Assembly: GCF_019059575.1 (NCBI RefSeq)
Contig: NW_024881626.1
Span: 310,001-374,000, forward strand
Length of the DNA: 64,000 nt
DNA from: Amphibalanus amphitrite
Lineage: Eukaryota > Arthropoda > Thecostraca > Balanomorpha > Balanidae
Reading direction: 5' to 3'
Made by a program: the position numbers and the translations under genes. Within the stretch, counting starts at the first letter, position 1. Every line of letters starts with the position of its first letter. Below the pieces are notes generated by a model that worked only from the letters and a program-made list of their open reading frames with translations, had not been told where the DNA came from and ran no database searches. Below, piece by piece: positions 22,208-31,691 of this stretch.

Positions 22208-24508
22208 TCAGAGAGATCCAGCGAACAGCCTGGCATCTGCCCGGAAAGACAAAGTGCCAGGCTCAATGCCGCTGTCGTTCAGCAGCGACACACCGCGGTA
22301 ACAGAGTCGCCGCCTGCCGGCCTCCACACGGATGGCCGGAAGGGTAAACGAGTCCGCTCGCCTGGTGTTATGATCATGCCGCTGGTGGGCTCGCTGTCCA
22401 AAAGTCTTAAGAAGAAAGTCAGGATGACCTGACTTCATCGTCCGCTCGACTGCACACAAGGTATGGTAAGCCACCAACTGTTCGGCCGTGAGCCAGCCGA
22501 GGCTCGATATGGCACCCGAGATGTGATCACATTGCCTTTTCCCGGTCACGACACGTGCGCAGAAATTGATGGTCTTCTGTACACGGTGCAGCTGTGTGCT
22601 AGTACAAGACCCATACACCGACATGCAGTAGCGCACAATGGATAACACTAGAGCTTCTGTGATGCCCTTTAACACAGGTCTAGGTATGACGTGACGTGCG
22701 TGACTTAGGGCTATCAGAATACCGGCGCACTTATGGGACATATTGTCTATCTGAGCCTCAAAATTTAGATACCTGTCAAGTTGAACACCGAGGTTTTTAA
22801 CTACTCCTGAGTCTGGAATGACATCTCCATTGAAGGTCAACGTCACAGGTGGTACATTGCGCAGCATTGAGGGGGTACCTAGCACTAACATCTGCGTCTT
22901 CTTGGAGTTGAGCTTCATCCGGTTGAAGCAAAACCACTGGTACAACATGTCGAGTGCGTGCTCCATACGGGCGACGAGCTGCGGTAAGTCACACTTTCTG
23001 CCTGTCACTATCAGTTGTGTGTCGTCCGCATACTGGACGACACTAACACCGTCCGGCACATGCAAGCTAAGGTCGTTCGCAAACAGCATGTACAGAATAC
23101 AACTGAGGGCGCCGCCCTGGTATACACCTATCACATTGCTCTTTTCATCGGAAAGTAGCATCCTTCCGTCTGCGCACCGTACCTGCACCTGCTGCGCGTG
23201 GTCGGCCAAATAGTCACGGAACCATTTGGTAGTGATGCCGTAGAGAGACAGCTTTTCTAGCAGCTTGTCATGCGGAACAACGTCAAAACATTTAGATAAA
23301 TCGAGAAGTACCAGAATACTTATCTCGCCGTTGTCCATAGCGTGAAGCGCCAGATCGGTGATCACGTGCAGTGCGGTTTCAGTGGAACGGAATTTACGGT
23401 ACCCGTGTTGACAATCGGAGAGCAGGCAATTGTCCTCGAGATAAGCAATGAGCTGCGCCTGTACAACGCGCTCGACAATTTTCATTATTGCTGGCAGAAT
23501 CGAGATGGGTCGAGTATCGGACGGTTCGGTGGCAATTCCGGCTTTAGGAATGGGTGTGACCAGCGCATGCTTCCAGGCGTGCGGCACTGTACCGGTGACA
23601 AGGCTCGAGTTTACAACGTCAAGCAGAGCATGTCTCACACCCAAGAAAAACTTTTGCAGCATCATCACGCTAATACCGTCAATTCCTGTTGAATTGGACG
23701 GTTTCATCACCGCGAGCGTGGCACACAAAGTATCCAGGTCGATTGTGCTGACATCGAAACCACAAGTTGACACACGTGGGACGCGCGTGGGGACAGCCAA
23801 AGCGGCGACCGGCACACTAGCAGCAGTGTTGAGCCCCACTGCGACATAGTAGTTGTTCAACGCATTCGGGGTTATCCGTGGAATGTCGCACTGCTGCTGT
23901 TTCCGTCCGATAACGGGCCGCAGCACCCGCCACAGCCCACCGCGACTGTTCTCCCTGATCTCCCGCTCGTACCGCGCGCGGCAGTCACGGCGGATGGCCG
24001 CGCGGCACAGCCGGTTGGCCTCCTTGTACGCGGCGCGGTCACTTCCAGCGAGCGCCGCGCGGCGGCGCTGCAGCAGCCGTTGAGTGTCAGCGGACACGGG
24101 CGGCGCAGAGCTCCGCCTGTCACGGACACGCCTGAGCGGTGCGACAGTGTCCAGTTCAGAGAGGAACGCCGTCTGGAAGTGCGCCCACTTGTGCACAGTA
24201 GTGTCGCTGTCAAAAACTCCGGTCCAGTCGGTATCAGTCAGTTGCTGGCAAAACGCCGCTGCGTCTATCTTGCTCAGAGCGCGGCGATACACGTCACCAG
24301 CGCGCTGTGTTGACGGACGACCGGCGCAGGACAGCACCACACGAGTAAAATCGTGGGGCCCTCCGTAATGACAGCGGGTTACGCCAGCACGCTGTACAAG
24401 CTCAGGCCGGTTGGTAGCGAAAAGGTGTGTAGAGTGGCTAAGAGTAGCAGGTGTGTAAGAGTGGCTATATGAATCCATTGTGGGGTCGCCCTTTCCAATA
24501 AGTGTCAC
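22208..24508 (-). CDS. CR1/L2-type LINE reverse transcriptase, 5' truncated
   Basis: This is a 766-codon open frame. The first about 150 residues are what follows the endonuclease in such elements; the endonuclease itself is absent, so the copy is 5' truncated. Reverse transcriptase motifs in order are RPISILPAIMKIVERVV, HGYRKFRSTETALH, LVLLDLSKCFDVVPH, QGGALSCILYMLFANDLS, the catalytic VVQYADDTQLIV and VKNLGVQLDRYL. The C-terminus has the clade's closing motif (DSFTLPAIRVEAGRRRLCYR). No internal stop exists, so the insertion is probably young. The frame runs above the first ATG and the true 5' limit is unclear. Relatives occur at 27241-40020 (split) and 60334-63768. Confidence 0.88.
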   Translation of the reverse strand: MTLIGKGDPTMDSYSHSYTPATLSHSTHLFATNRPELVQRAGVTRCHYGGPHDFTRVVLSCAGRPSTQRAGDVYRRALSKIDAAAFCQQLTDTDWTGVFDSDTTVHKWAHFQTAFLSELDTVAPLRRVRDRRSSAPPVSADTQRLLQRRRAALAGSDRAAYKEANRLCRAAIRRDCRARYEREIRENSRGGLWRVLRPVIGRKQQQCDIPRITPNALNNYYVAVGLNTAASVPVAALAVPTRVPRVSTCGFDVSTIDLDTLCATLAVMKPSNSTGIDGISVMMLQKFFLGVRHALLDVVNSSLVTGTVPHAWKHALVTPIPKAGIATEPSDTRPISILPAIMKIVERVVQAQLIAYLEDNCLLSDCQHGYRKFRSTETALHVITDLALHAMDNGEISILVLLDLSKCFDVVPHDKLLEKLSLYGITTKWFRDYLADHAQQVQVRCADGRMLLSDEKSNVIGVYQGGALSCILYMLFANDLSLHVPDGVSVVQYADDTQLIVTGRKCDLPQLVARMEHALDMLYQWFCFNRMKLNSKKTQMLVLGTPSMLRNVPPVTLTFNGDVIPDSGVVKNLGVQLDRYLNFEAQIDNMSHKCAGILIALSHARHVIPRPVLKGITEALVLSIVRYCMSVYGSCTSTQLHRVQKTINFCARVVTGKRQCDHISGAISSLGWLTAEQLVAYHTLCAVERTMKSGHPDFLLKTFGQRAHQRHDHNTRRADSFTLPAIRVEAGRRRLCYRGVSLLNDSGIEPGTLSFRADARLFAGSL

Positions 24509-24657
24509 GTAACAGCAATGGGACCAGGGACTCTATATGAAGTGGACCCAGGGTGCTCGCCAAGAAGACCAATGTCTCCATCCTATGATCCTTCCGGCTC
24601 TGAAATGGTCTTGTCAGACCGAAAGGGCATAACCCAAGAAAACAAATCTAACCCCTT

Positions 24658-24734
24658 AGCTGGCTGCGTGGTGTAGTGGTTAGCGTACTAACCTCGCGTT
24701 CGAATGACACGGGGTTCGAATCCCATCGCCGGCT
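24658..24734 (+). repeat. SINE with tRNA-derived head, copy 1
   Basis: The 77-nt unit has a 7-bp acceptor-like pairing (AGCTGGC with GCCGGCT), an A box around TGGTGTAGTGGTTAG and a B box GGTTCGAATCC. In the sister copy the anticodon arm folds with loop CTAACCT, suggesting descent from tRNA-Val(AAC). The T-stem has a mismatch and the variable loop is long. A common tail (TTTTGGCGTGTTGTCCCA) follows and leads into a CCGACGTCGG array. A near-identical copy at 42183-42259 has the same neighbours, so this is a SINE and not a functional tRNA gene. Confidence 0.75.
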
Positions 24735-24757
24735 GATGCTTTTGGCGTGTTGTCCCA

Positions 24758-25067
24758 GTAAACATGCCGACGTCGGCGACTGGGGGGCTCGAATCCCGCC
24801 GCCGGTTGATATTTTTGGCGCTTTGTCCCAATAAACATGCCGACGTCGGCCCCGTCGGTCCAACGACAAACGATCTCGTCAACCTCGGCAAACGATCTCG
24901 GCCCGACGTCGGCTCGACGTCGGCTGGACTTCGGCTGGACGTCGGAACATGCGGGCATATCCGACGTCCAGCCGATGTCGGGCCGAGGTTGAACCGACGT
25001 TGGGCCGACGTCGGGCCGAGCCTCGGCCCGACGTCGGGCCGACGTCGGCATGTTTACTGGGTATACC
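24758..25067. repeat. CCGACGTCGG palindrome array, locus 2
   Basis: The array is bounded by CCCAGTAAACATGCCGACG at 24758 and its exact inverse, CGTCGGCATGTTTACTGGG, ending near 25062. Near its left end a partial second SINE unit (CTCGAATCCCGCC, then GGTTGATATTTTTGGCG) sits between two AAACATGCCGACGTCGG starts. The inside is dominated by CCGACGTCGG decamers. Confidence 0.8.
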
Positions 25068-25149
25068 CAAAATTAAAAAAATCAACGGATTTCGGTCACT
25101 TCATTTTGATGGTGCCCTATTTTCAGTTTTTTTTATTTATTTTTTAATT

Positions 25150-25378
25150 TTTGTGTATGTTGCCCCTGGTGGGCCTGTAGTGCCCCTGCTAGGCCGTAAG
25201 TGCCCCTGACAGGTTTGTGGTGCCTCTGGAAGGACTGTGATGCCCCTGACAAGTCTGAAGTGCCAACGACAGGCCCGCGGTGCCTCTGACAGGCCCATGG
25301 TGCCCCTGCGAGGCCGATGATGCCCCTTCTAGGCCGGTAGTGCCCCTGGCAGGCCTGTGATACCCCTGCTAGGCGATT
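25150..25378. repeat. 20-bp GGTGCCCCTGACAGGCCTGT satellite, short array
   Basis: About eleven diverged units of the 20-bp repeat lie head to tail. The same satellite forms the much longer array at 40582-41830, in the same orientation. Several consecutive variant units are shared in the same order, showing common descent of the arrays. Confidence 0.85.
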
Positions 25379-25383
25379 CCAGG

Positions 25384-25845
25384 ACAAAAAGTCAAAAGAC
25401 AAAATGTCAAAAGACAAAAAGTCAAATGCAAAAAGTCAAAATGGATAAAAGTCAAATGGAAAAAAGTCAAATGGATAAAAGTCAAAACGGATAAAAGTCA
25501 AAAGACAAAAAGTCAAATGGCAAAAAGTCAAAACGTCCAAAAGTCAAAAATGCAAAAGTCAAATGGCAAAAAGTCAAAATGCCGAAAAGTCAAAAACGCA
25601 ACAAGTCAAAAGCAAAAAGTCAAATGGCGAAAAGTCAAAATGGCAAAAAGTCAAAAACGCAAAAAGTCAAAATAAAAAAAGTCAAATGGCAAAAAGTCAA
25701 AATGGCGAAAAGTCAAAAACGCAAAAAGTCAAAAGCAAAAAGTCAAATGGCAAAAAGTCAAAAAACGCGAAAAGTCAAAAGACAAAAAGTGAAAAAACGG
25801 CAAAAAAGTCAAAATGATAAAAATCAAAAGGAAAAAGTCAATTAA
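25384..25845. repeat. GTCAAAA-type satellite
   Basis: Units of the type AAAAGTCAAAATGGC, with period varying between about 9 and 16 bp, run for 460 bp. The complementary array is at 40080-40578. Lysine/serine/glutamine-rich frames through it are artefacts of the repeat. Confidence 0.9.
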
Positions 25846-25857
25846 GAAAAACAGGCG

Positions 25858-26545
25858 GGGTATGCTGTGCACGTGCGCACGTGGCACGTGCAGTGACGAT
25901 CCTATCGTGTTGTCGAAGACACATAACCTATAATCGGTCTCTGCCAACGTAACAAATTTGAGCACAATCGGTTCAGCCGTTCCAGAGATATAGAAGCGCG
26001 GTCTGCACGTGCGCACGTGCAATAGTCACACCCCTATGGGCGTATGGAAGCCACATAACTATCTGGCCGCTAGCCACATGCCAAATATCAGCGCAATCGG
26101 CCCAACCGTTCTCGAGATATAGAAGCGCGGTCTGCACGTGCGCACGTGCTGGAACACCCCTATACTGACACACTGACATGAATTGGTTGTTGGGTGCCCA
26201 CTGCCCAGCTGTGTCCCAAGTCTCAGCCCAATCGGTCCAGCCGTTGTGCGGTTATTGAGGATAATAGTTTTCGGGTGTGTGCAAAGTACCCCAAGTTTAG
26301 CACGCGCCACGTGCAAAGATCGACACTCAGACAACATGGTGTCCATGCCATACAACTTTTACATCCAAGTGGTATTCAGCAAAGAAGACCGCTTGTCGAT
26401 GCGGCATGCGGTTCTTGAGTTATAAGGGTTTGAAGAGCGTGATGGGGTCGTGTCGGGTCGGGTCGTGTCGGGCCGGGCCGCGCATACTCAGATTTTTGCC
26501 TTAAACACGAAAGAACTCGCTCGCTCGCTGCGCTCGCTCGCTCGT
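25858..26545. repeat. CACGTG-rich modular repeat, copy 3 (diverged)
   Basis: It carries the GCACGTGCGCACGTG palindrome three times, each preceded by a CAATCGG...CAGCCGTTC...GAGATATAGAAGCGCGGTCT module. It ends in a CTCGCTCGCTGCGCTCGCTC stretch matching the GAGCGAGCG terminus of the other copies. The divergence shows an older insertion. Confidence 0.7.
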
Positions 26546-27234
26546 AATTAACCCTATGGCGTTGCATGGAAAGAAATGAGTTCAAACTGCCTCGAGCCCC
26601 TCCAACATTGAGAAAGTTCCAGCGCCAGTGCTCCCACATGAAATAATAACCTGTGAATCATTTTCATTTTATTACTTAATGGATTCGTTCATTAAAATAT
26701 GTTCATTTCTTTTAACCAAATTTCTATAAACCCAGCGCGTTGAATGCTCGACCAGTCAGCGATGACCGTACAGAGACCAGAGAGCGTGAGTGGACGGAGG
26801 GGACCGCGTCCAGTCTATCGGGCACGTTTAAACTTTCAGATAAAACTTTGCCATAGCACTGGAATTGCACGATGGGGCAGTGGTGACCCGGGATCGTTTG
26901 AAAAGTTGATGGGATGTTGAGGGGACAAAAATTGCAACTCAAAATTTTGAAATTATCTCGTCTTTTGTATTTTTTACTTTAAGTCCATTGACGTCATTTA
27001 AGCGTTAATCACATGGTATTTTTTTATTTTGAGGTTTTGGCTTTTCACCAGGGCCTCCTGGCTCCTCTAACATGTTAACTGCGGGAGCTGCAGCCCCCGC
27101 AGTCATCCTCCAAACTGGTCACTGAGGGGTACCTTAGTCATTTTTTAGTCTTAGACGTTTTTGGTAGGGGTTACCTTAGTCATTGCCCGTGATCGGGCCC
27201 CCCAGTCAAAACTGCTTAGAGGAGGCACTGCTTT
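26546..27234. other. Stretch with no recognised gene
   Basis: AT-rich sequence with no domain, splice-consistent exon or terminal repeat that I can support. Confidence 0.5.
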
Positions 27235-27240
27235 TCACCC

Positions 27241-27347
27241 TCTCCCATGGGGGAGGGGCTGCCGCCGCCCGGTGCTCCGCGCACCACGGACGCCACGCGA
27301 GCGCTGCTGGCGCGGCGGCGCGCACTGCTCGGCCCGCGCGCCGAGTA
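27241..27347 (+). pseudogene. CR1/L2-type LINE fragment, left part of a split copy
   Basis: The plus-strand frame reads PPGAPRTTDATRALLARRRA and stops at the TA where the pogo-like element begins. It continues at 39734. It aligns with the region just before the reverse transcriptase of the element at 22208-24508. A GAG TA|T codon spans the junction. Confidence 0.75.
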
Positions 27348-28519
27348 GGGGAGAGCGGGGCGATTTGGCCGCCTTTTTGTAAAAACGATATTTTGAGAAA
27401 ACCAATGCGCGTTTGGTCGATTTCTCCATGGAGGGGTGTGGGGCGTTCAATTGCTGTTCCGGCCTGTTACTTGCATCATGCCGGGACACCTCGTTTCGGT
27501 AGTAATTAATCGTTCTTTCAAAGACTGCACGGCGGCCAAATGACCCCGGTACCGGGGTCATTTGGCCGGGGGAGTGGGGTCATTTGGCCGGGCATGTGAT
27601 TCAGAGATATACCTATTACAGAGCTGAGGCAACCTGAAATATTGACGCCCCAGATTGTGCTTAACCCATTTATGCCCAGGAATATTGACCATCATGAAAA
27701 TCGACGAAATCAAAATATGTTATGCTCCTACCAGGGCCTTGCATGGAATCGAAAATAATTTTTGCCTGCAGCAAAAGTTTTTCGAGAAAAACGTAAAAAA
27801 CATGCGTTGCGAAATCGCAACGAAGGGCACACCGGGCGCCATCAGCGTTGCGAAAACGCAACGACGGGCACACCAGACGGACATAAAGTATACACTGAAC
27901 TGCCGTATATGCTAATTTGTTTTGACAAAACATCAATCAACTGTTGACAACCATTGCTTGAAAATGCGGAACCCACATCCGTCATGCTCTATAACCCGCC
28001 TAAGAGCCTCAGTGAGGAAGCATAACTTCATGATTCGCGAACGGGGAGATGGCAACACGGTCATTATCAACCATTTACGTTGTCCATTGCTGTTCATTTA
28101 AAGTTGTGGTCGACACGTATCCAGGGTGATGTTTTCTTTTTGGAAGCTAGACAGAGCCATTACCCCCACCTATCAGACCCCACACTAATACAATTAAACG
28201 GAGGATTGGGAGTAAACCAGTGCCTCACGTATGCGCGTATATCCGCAATCATTGTTAACCACCCTCCTAGGAGTAAAGTTAAATTCCATTGCAGGTTAGT
28301 CGTACCCACTCTCAGCAAAAAGAAAAAAAGGACCGATCCGGCTCTAACAAATAACCCGCGTAAGGCGTAGCGCATCACAACAAATCGACTCCCAATTTAT
28401 CATGTTTACACCTAATCCAAAATTTTCATGGCCCCACTCTCAGCGACCTTCACGTGTAACCTCTTTCTCGAGACAATGCCAGGACAGAATGGTGATTCGA
28501 CGTCAATCCGTCCTTTCCA

Positions 28520-28660
28520 TCTTCAGGATAGTTGAATCCTCCTCCACGCCTCAACCCCCTGTTCCGGGCTGGACCGGCAACGTATATCGCAATCGGGCAG
28601 CTCACATAGGAGCGCGCCTGTAGCCGGGTGCAGTGAGTGCTTGGGAGGGGGGAAGGGGGT
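28520..28660. repeat. Copy of the CCTCCACGCC repeat tail
   Basis: TCCTCCACGCCTCAACCCCC and a downstream GTAGCCGGGTGCAGTGAGTG match the tail sequences at 21680-21790 and 42070-42165. Here it stands without the CCGACGTCGG array, so the tail is a separable repeat. Confidence 0.6.
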
Positions 28661-29339
28661 GGGTCATGGGTGGCCTGCCCACTGGCTGGGCTCAGTCTCC
28701 AGTCTACGATTAACCGTGTCCGGTCAGACAAATGTCTCCCCTAATTCCAATAATCCTGCTAGCTCTAAAAATGGTCTGATTAGAGAAAAAGCCTATCAAA
28801 GCAAGAAAACAAGCGTATACTCTACATTAAGCAGCTTATGAATCTATGCGAGTTATGAATCCTAAAAATCATTAATTTCCCAGGTCCGCCCTCATTACCC
28901 CTGCCGAAGGGCTCAGCTACCCCCAGAGGGGGCCTATCCCACTATTTGCCGACCCTCAGTTATCTTTTCTAACGTAAATGTTGATAGTCAGCAGATTCTA
29001 TCCAGAGAATGGCGATGCCTATCGGTCGCCTGATACCAGAATACATCCCCCTTATTCATTATATATGCACAATGTACATAGTAGATCCAATTTCCAAAGG
29101 ACCTAATTATCTCTCAGCTCCGTTAGCATCGCCGACCGTTTGATGCATGGGTCCTTTTCCTACCATGCGATTTTCAGATGCATGGGGACACATTGCTTAG
29201 TAACAGCCCGAGGCCGAAATCTGCGAGAGAATAAGAAAGGAGTGTTTGTGGCTGTTTGAGCCAGCAAATATGAAATGTGTTGCAACATTTTACGTGCGAA
29301 CGCACCTTGCAATAAACATACCTATACACGTCCCTCGAC

Positions 29340-29525
29340 CCTCATGGCATAGGCGGCGAAGCGCGGGGGGAGGGGGCACCGGGGCACCGTGCCCCCCCTT
29401 GATTTTGCCATTTTAACATTATCCCTATAGGCGTTGCATGGAAATGGAAATGTAAAGAATGTAACCAAAAGTCGGCAGTGCCCCCCCCCCCTGCCCTTAA
29501 TTGAAGATGTTCCGCCGCTACAGCC
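29340..29525. repeat. Repeat shared with 13880-14090, inverted
   Basis: The segment containing GGGGCACCGTGCCCCCCCTT, GCGTTGCATGGAAATGG and TTGAAGATGTTCCGCCGCTA is the reverse complement of a segment inside the hAT-like element. It is a widespread short repeat rather than part of either host element. Confidence 0.65.
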
Positions 29526-29538
29526 TCATGGCTACAAA

Positions 29539-29555
29539 ATGAGAGAGAGAAAGAA

Positions 29556-29609
<54 letters not shown>

Positions 29610-29610
29610 T
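29539..29610. repeat. GA microsatellite
   Basis: A long run of GA/AAAG dinucleotides, immediately next to the preceding repeat, where it could be its tail. Confidence 0.9.
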
Positions 29611-30659
29611 TGGGGAACGAGGAGGAGAGGGAGGAAGATGGGGGAGAGAAAGAGAGAACCCACAGCGTATCACGAGTGAAGTCTATTGTTGATATTCATA
29701 CTTCCGCTACCCTGCAAATGTGCCCATCGTTGCGTTTTCGCAACACCGCTGTCTTTCCGATGTGCCCTTCGTTGCGTTCCCGCAACGCGACCGTAGTCAT
29801 ATTTGAAAATAGTCACAAACCCTTTTTGTAGCATTATTTCTTAACAAAATGCATATCTACGCTATTGTAAGGACTCTGCAGAATATGTTTACACAATTTT
29901 CATTACGATATTGTTAAGCACTTAGCCTACTTATCTTGGTTTTCGTGACGTCATCACTCACAAAACCTTCGACTTCCCTCTGGGAGCTCTAGGCAGTAAC
30001 TTACCGGCCGCACAGACTTGTAACTGCGTAGCATCATGCGCGCAACCATGCTACACACGCTGAAACTTGTCTCATCGGTTAGTCTCTTTTACACACTTCT
30101 CAAGCTTCGATCACGTCGACGCTTGCTTGCGTTGCGAAAACGCAACGAAGGGCGTAAATGGGTTAACTCATGAATTCTGGATTGACTCGACGTATGACTG
30201 ATGTGACGATTCAGATGCCCCAATGCTGACACAAATGATGAGCATCGTGACTCATCTTTGATTCGCCTGAAATCCTTAATTTTTCAAAGGACTAGGCTTA
30301 CACTCGATTCATTTGAATCAGTGCAAGTGAGGAGCCACATTTGATTTACGAGCTTACGACTCATGAGTTGAGCACTGCCCAGTGATAACAACAGCCAACT
30401 GTAATGGCTGCCAAATCGTAGATTGCTATAGACGACAATCGCACTGCAAAAAAAAAGTCCTTTGTGCACGAGTTGTTTGTTTATTTCAAACTCTGTCGTA
30501 AACACGAAATAAAAACGATTCTAGCAGGCCCCGTCTTCGACCCAGTACTTCAGATCACATCCACTGTAAAATACAGTCCCGACGACATGGACACATGTCC
30601 AGTCATCACTGCGCTTCACTGTTTTTCACCTTTGAGCCCCTGTTTCTTCGACGGTCCAG

Positions 30660-31079
30660 CTTCCGACGTTCAATGGTTCGACGGTCCAGCTTGTGGACCC
30701 CGCTTTTTGCTCTTCGCCATACGTGCTTGTTGCTCGTCCTCCAAAACCGTCCGCTCCGGGCTGTTAGTCATGATTTTAGAACGCCCTTTCTTCCGACCGG
30801 CTTTTCGAACGTTGATGCGCAGCTGCGGAAGTGGTCGGATGGACTCTGGGATTCCGACAAGCAACTAAGACACGGCGACAGCAGGCGGCTGGAGCACGGC
30901 CGCGGCAGGCAGCTGGAGCACGGCCGGCCCCGGGGCTGGCGGCTGGAGCACGGCCGGGGCCGCGGCGTGCTGATCTGCCGTCACTGGGGCGACGACCGGT
31001 GCGAAGACCGCCGTCGGCGCAGTCTTCGTCGTCGAAGATATCCCAGTATAGCGGGGATATCCCGGCCGCTTCGAATCCC
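30660..31079 (-). pseudogene. pogo/Tigger-type transposase, C-terminal part
   Basis: The minus strand reads KGFEAAGISPLYWDIFDDED, then shifts frame into an APTAV...APVTADQ region swollen by tandem GGCTGGAGCACGGCCG units. It ends with GRKKGRSKIMTNSPERTVLE and a lysine-rich tail. This matches the end of pogo/Tigger-type DDE transposases, where a GF...GI.P...DIF.DEDF block precedes a KSKI.T..PE motif. The frame continues across the TTAA insertion into 39082-39175. It is inactive: frameshifted and interrupted. Confidence 0.6.
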
Positions 31080-31691
31080 TTAACCCGCGCCCCACTGGGG
31101 TCTGTGTATAACACGCCCTACTGGGGGGGGGGGGGGCTATTCATAGCCCCCCCTCCTAACTCCGAAACTACTGGGCCGATCATCAAAATTCAAACGGCGT
31201 CTGATAGCCCCGGAAAAACTGTCGAGCGAAACTTAATTTCATTGACCTCGAGGTCACCGATGACGTCACAGGTCAGGTCAAAGTAAAAATTATTAGCACT
31301 TTGGCTTATTCACATTTTGGGCTCTGGCCGCCGTCGTACAAGTCAGATCAGGCTCATTTTTTGTTTCCACACTCGTTAACAGATGCTCTAGATACCTTGA
31401 GGGTACCAAACTTGTACTTTGATTTTCAGGTCAGGGTCAGGTCATCACAGGTCACGAAAATATTATATTGTTTGTTGATTGGGGCTTTAGGGCGCGCCGA
31501 CTGCTAAGGTCATTTTGCGCCCATAACGTCGTACTAATAAAACAAGTGCGCCACAAGAAAGAACCTTCTAGATACTAAGACTAGAAAGTAAGACTCGATA
31601 TAAAATAGCAAGGTAAGATAAAACAGCGCAAAGGTGTCGTCCTAGACAACTGACTAGATGAAAGGACTAGAGAGGGCTAGTTGGATTGGGG

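Larger units (their letters stand above)
27665..30162. mobile_element. TTAA-flanked element with subterminal palindromes (piggyBac-like)
   Basis: TTAA at 27661-27664 and 30163-30166 flanks inverted ends CCCATTTATGCCC and GGGCGTAAATGGG. Within 200 bp of the left end and 450 bp of the right end lie five copies of a hairpin motif based on CGTTGCGAAAACGCAACG (about 27803, 27847, 29732, 29772 and 30129), each followed or preceded by GGGC(A/G). These look like transposase-binding sites. There is no transposase frame. TTAA duplication and CCC termini fit piggyBac-type elements. The inside carries further repeats and a GA microsatellite. Confidence 0.75.

Noticed and set aside
24658-24734. A functional tRNA-Val gene
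   Set aside because: T-stem mismatch, over-long variable loop, a repeat tail and a twin with the same neighbours at 42183 all point to a SINE head.
25563-25845. Lysine/serine/glutamine-rich frames (KSQNAEKSK type)
   Set aside because: Direct translation of the GTCAAAA satellite; the complementary array gives the same on the other strand.
25384-25845. Regular short repeats resembling a CRISPR array
   Set aside because: The period varies, there are no unique spacers, and the context is an animal genome.
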